Origin: Marinospirillum sp.
GTDB taxonomy: Bacteria > Pseudomonadota > Gammaproteobacteria > Pseudomonadales > Halomonadaceae
Assembly (NCBI RefSeq): GCF_014859565.1
Contig: NZ_JACUUA010000194.1
Coordinates: 1 to 5,974 of the forward strand
Reading direction: 5' to 3'
DNA length: 5,974 bases
Under the pieces are notes generated by a model, which did no database searches, had not been told where the DNA came from, and saw nothing but the letters and a program-made list of their open reading frames with translations. Positions 4,847 through 5,974 of the stretch are shown in pieces (position 1 is the first letter of the stretch; each line of letters opens with the position of its first letter). The translations under genes and the position numbers were made by a program.

Positions 4847-5818
4847 ATGCCCACCCTTCATTGTCTTTTACCATCTGATGACTGGGATCACCCGGTATAC
4901 AAGGTTCTGGCCAACAACGATACGGGCAACACTACGGGGCATCAGGGTGGTGTATTGATCCCCGTGGATCTGCGCGAGTTCTTTCCTGGTCTGACAGGAG
5001 TTTATTCAGCTGACCAGCCAACCGTTGACCAGAGAGTTGAGGCTCAGCTTTTCGTTGAGAATGATTACCGCGGAACAGTCAGCACACGTTATCAAATTCA
5101 AACCTGGGGTGGCCAGCGATCACCTGAAACAAGACTGACTGATCAACTCGGCTGTCTGCGCAATGCCGCAACTGGTGGCGATGTCCTCGTTATTCAGCGA
5201 AGTGTTGGTCGCCTTGATTATTACAGGCTGACACTTATCAGAAAAAATTCGACAGAGTTTACTGAAATAGCCGAGCTTATCACCGATAAGCGCTGGGGAG
5301 TGCTGACTGACACACCACCTGTTACAACAAATGATTTTGACTCGGCACTCAGAGAAGAAGCGTCTCGTGAAAAAGCGCCCTTCAGCCCATTTGATACCGC
5401 TGCCAGCCATTTCTCTTCCACGACCAGAAAGGTTGCCCGCTCTCTTGCATTTCGCAGAACGGTTCTGGACTTATATGATGGGTGCTGCGCAGTTTGCGGT
5501 GAAGCACTGAGAACACCTTCCGGCCTGATTGAAGTGGATGCCGCACATATTGTGCCTCGCTCTTTATATGGCGCTGATGATGCACGAAATGGTTTTGCCT
5601 TGTGCAAACGTCACCACTGGGCGTTTGATAATGGACTCTTCAGTATTGATGAAAACAGAAAAGTTTTCGTGCCAGCTTTAGTATCCTCAATACCGCAGAA
5701 TACCAGCCTGAAAATATTACACGGAGTGCCTGTTCGTGAAGCCAGCAACTCCGCCTTACAGATTCACCCCGCTGCAATCCAATGGCACTGGAAACACACA
5801 CTGATTAGATCCGAATAA
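4847..5818 (+). CDS. EcoRII-N (B3-like) DNA-binding domain fused to HNH endonuclease
   Basis: A 323-residue putative restriction nuclease; the ATG at 4847 follows AAGGAG by 7 nt. The N-terminal half (about 15-135) resembles the EcoRII effector-binding domain: NNDTGNTTGHQGG (23-35) aligns with the EcoRII segment NDTGATGGHQVG, followed by VLIPVDL (36-42), an FFPGLTG segment (45-51) and TWGGQRSPETR (86-96). About 150-190 looks like a linker. The C-terminal half is an HNH domain with a zinc site: CAVC (214-217) plus C253 and H256, and HNH residues H234 (in DAAHIVP), N248 and H257, then WAFDNGLF (258-265). All expected catalytic residues are present. It follows vsr on the same strand with no terminator between. 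The shared sensor type suggests it reads CCWGG, perhaps as a second nuclease governed by the same methylation. Cleavage of methylated CCWGG would be self-destructive here, so unmethylated or otherwise abnormal sites are likelier. Activity and specificity are inferred. Confidence 0.85.
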   Translation: MPTLHCLLPSDDWDHPVYKVLANNDTGNTTGHQGGVLIPVDLREFFPGLTGVYSADQPTVDQRVEAQLFVENDYRGTVSTRYQIQTWGGQRSPETRLTDQLGCLRNAATGGDVLVIQRSVGRLDYYRLTLIRKNSTEFTEIAELITDKRWGVLTDTPPVTTNDFDSALREEASREKAPFSPFDTAASHFSSTTRKVARSLAFRRTVLDLYDGCCAVCGEALRTPSGLIEVDAAHIVPRSLYGADDARNGFALCKRHHWAFDNGLFSIDENRKVFVPALVSSIPQNTSLKILHGVPVREASNSALQIHPAAIQWHWKHTLIRSE

Positions 5819-5845
5819 CCTTCACGGGCAAACAGGATGCTCCAT

Positions 5846-5900
5846 CAATAGGATTGCATTACTATTTTTGACTATCGTGGAAAGTAATACATTCCTATTG
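5846..5900. repeat. Long inverted repeat, 18-bp arms (16 matches), 19-nt loop
   Basis: CAATAGGATTGCATTACT (5846-5863) pairs with AGTAATACATTCCTATTG (5883-5900). The reverse complement of the right arm differs from the left at two positions. The stem is AT-rich and begins 28 nt after the HNH stop codon. It could stabilise or end the transcript, be an operator, or be the core of a miniature repeat element. Confidence 0.55.
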
Positions 5901-5920
5901 TTGCATATCAACTTCTTACC

Positions 5921-5951
5921 TGATCATTTATCCAGCATGAAAAAATGATCA
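5921..5951. repeat. Inverted repeat with 9-bp arms, 13-nt loop
   Basis: TGATCATTT (5921-5929) and AAATGATCA (5943-5951) are exact reverse complements. The element follows the larger hairpin by 20 nt and its right arm overlaps the second copy of the 11-bp direct repeat. Its function is unknown. Confidence 0.45.
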
Positions 5952-5974
5952 CGGGCAAATCGGGTCTTCCACCA

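Larger units (their letters stand above)
5822..5959. repeat. 11-bp direct repeat bracketing the hairpin region
   Basis: TCACGGGCAAA occurs at 5822-5832 and again at 5949-5959, the only exact direct repeat of this length I noticed in the window. The 116 bp between the copies contain both inverted repeats. The copies could be a target duplication around a small non-autonomous element or a recombination scar, but no convincing terminal inverted repeats start at their inner edges. Confidence 0.4.
5819..5974. other. Non-coding tail with nested inverted repeats
   Basis: No supported coding sequence lies here. The stretch holds two inverted repeats (5846-5900 and 5921-5951) bracketed by an 11-bp direct repeat (5822-5832 and 5949-5959). 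Neither hairpin is GC-rich with a following T run, so a classic terminator for the preceding gene is not evident, although the first hairpin might still help end transcription. Confidence 0.5.

Noticed and set aside
5120..5607. Minus-strand open frames inside the B3/HNH gene
   Set aside because: They are antisense to a gene with complete HNH residues and a strong ribosome-binding site; their products have no recognisable features.
5846..5900. Classic intrinsic terminator
   Set aside because: The stem is long but AT-rich, has a 19-nt loop, and is not followed by a T tract.
1..5974. CRISPR array, tRNA or rRNA genes
   Set aside because: No regularly spaced repeats, cloverleaf-like segments or rRNA-like sequence were seen.

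Overview
The window looks like a defence island on a gammaproteobacterial chromosome, plasmid or integrated element. G+C is moderate, by eye in the upper forties. Shine-Dalgarno sites are of the GGAG/AGGA type. The cytosine methylase is close to E. coli Dcm over its whole length. No gene fixes the genus, so this placement is an inference.

Left part (1-1276): the first 300 bases hold the start of a leftward reading frame that runs off the edge, plus non-coding sequence with small palindromes. Next is a short remnant of a PcfJ-like gene that has probably lost its 5' part and carries a frameshift. It is followed by a small, very acidic protein of unknown function (872-1276). That gene has its own promoter-like sequence overlapped by a LexA-like box, and a leader that can fold back on itself around a CCTGG site.

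Core (1303-4760): a divergent restriction-modification module. On the minus strand is an EcoRII-family type II endonuclease with an N-terminal B3-like sensor and a C-terminal EcoRII-C nuclease core. On the plus strand is a Dcm/M.EcoRII-like C5-cytosine methyltransferase followed 16 nt later by a Vsr mismatch endonuclease. By homology the shared target is CCWGG: the methylase protects the sites, the nuclease cuts unmodified foreign DNA, and Vsr starts repair of the T:G mismatches that arise when 5-methylcytosine deaminates. The intergenic region of about 290 bp contains a complete CTGT-N8-ACAG SOS (LexA) box and three inverted repeats. One lies against the endonuclease ribosome-binding site and one just upstream of the methylase ribosome-binding site.

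Right part (4847-5818): after Vsr on the same strand comes a two-domain protein with an N-terminal half resembling the EcoRII-N effector-binding (B3-fold) domain and a C-terminal zinc-dependent HNH nuclease. The module therefore appears to carry two nucleases with different catalytic cores but related DNA-reading domains beside one methylase. This, together with the possible SOS control, is the most interesting feature of the window. The last 155 bases contain an 18-bp-arm inverted repeat and a second hairpin, bracketed by an 11-bp direct repeat. They may be a small non-coding repeat element.
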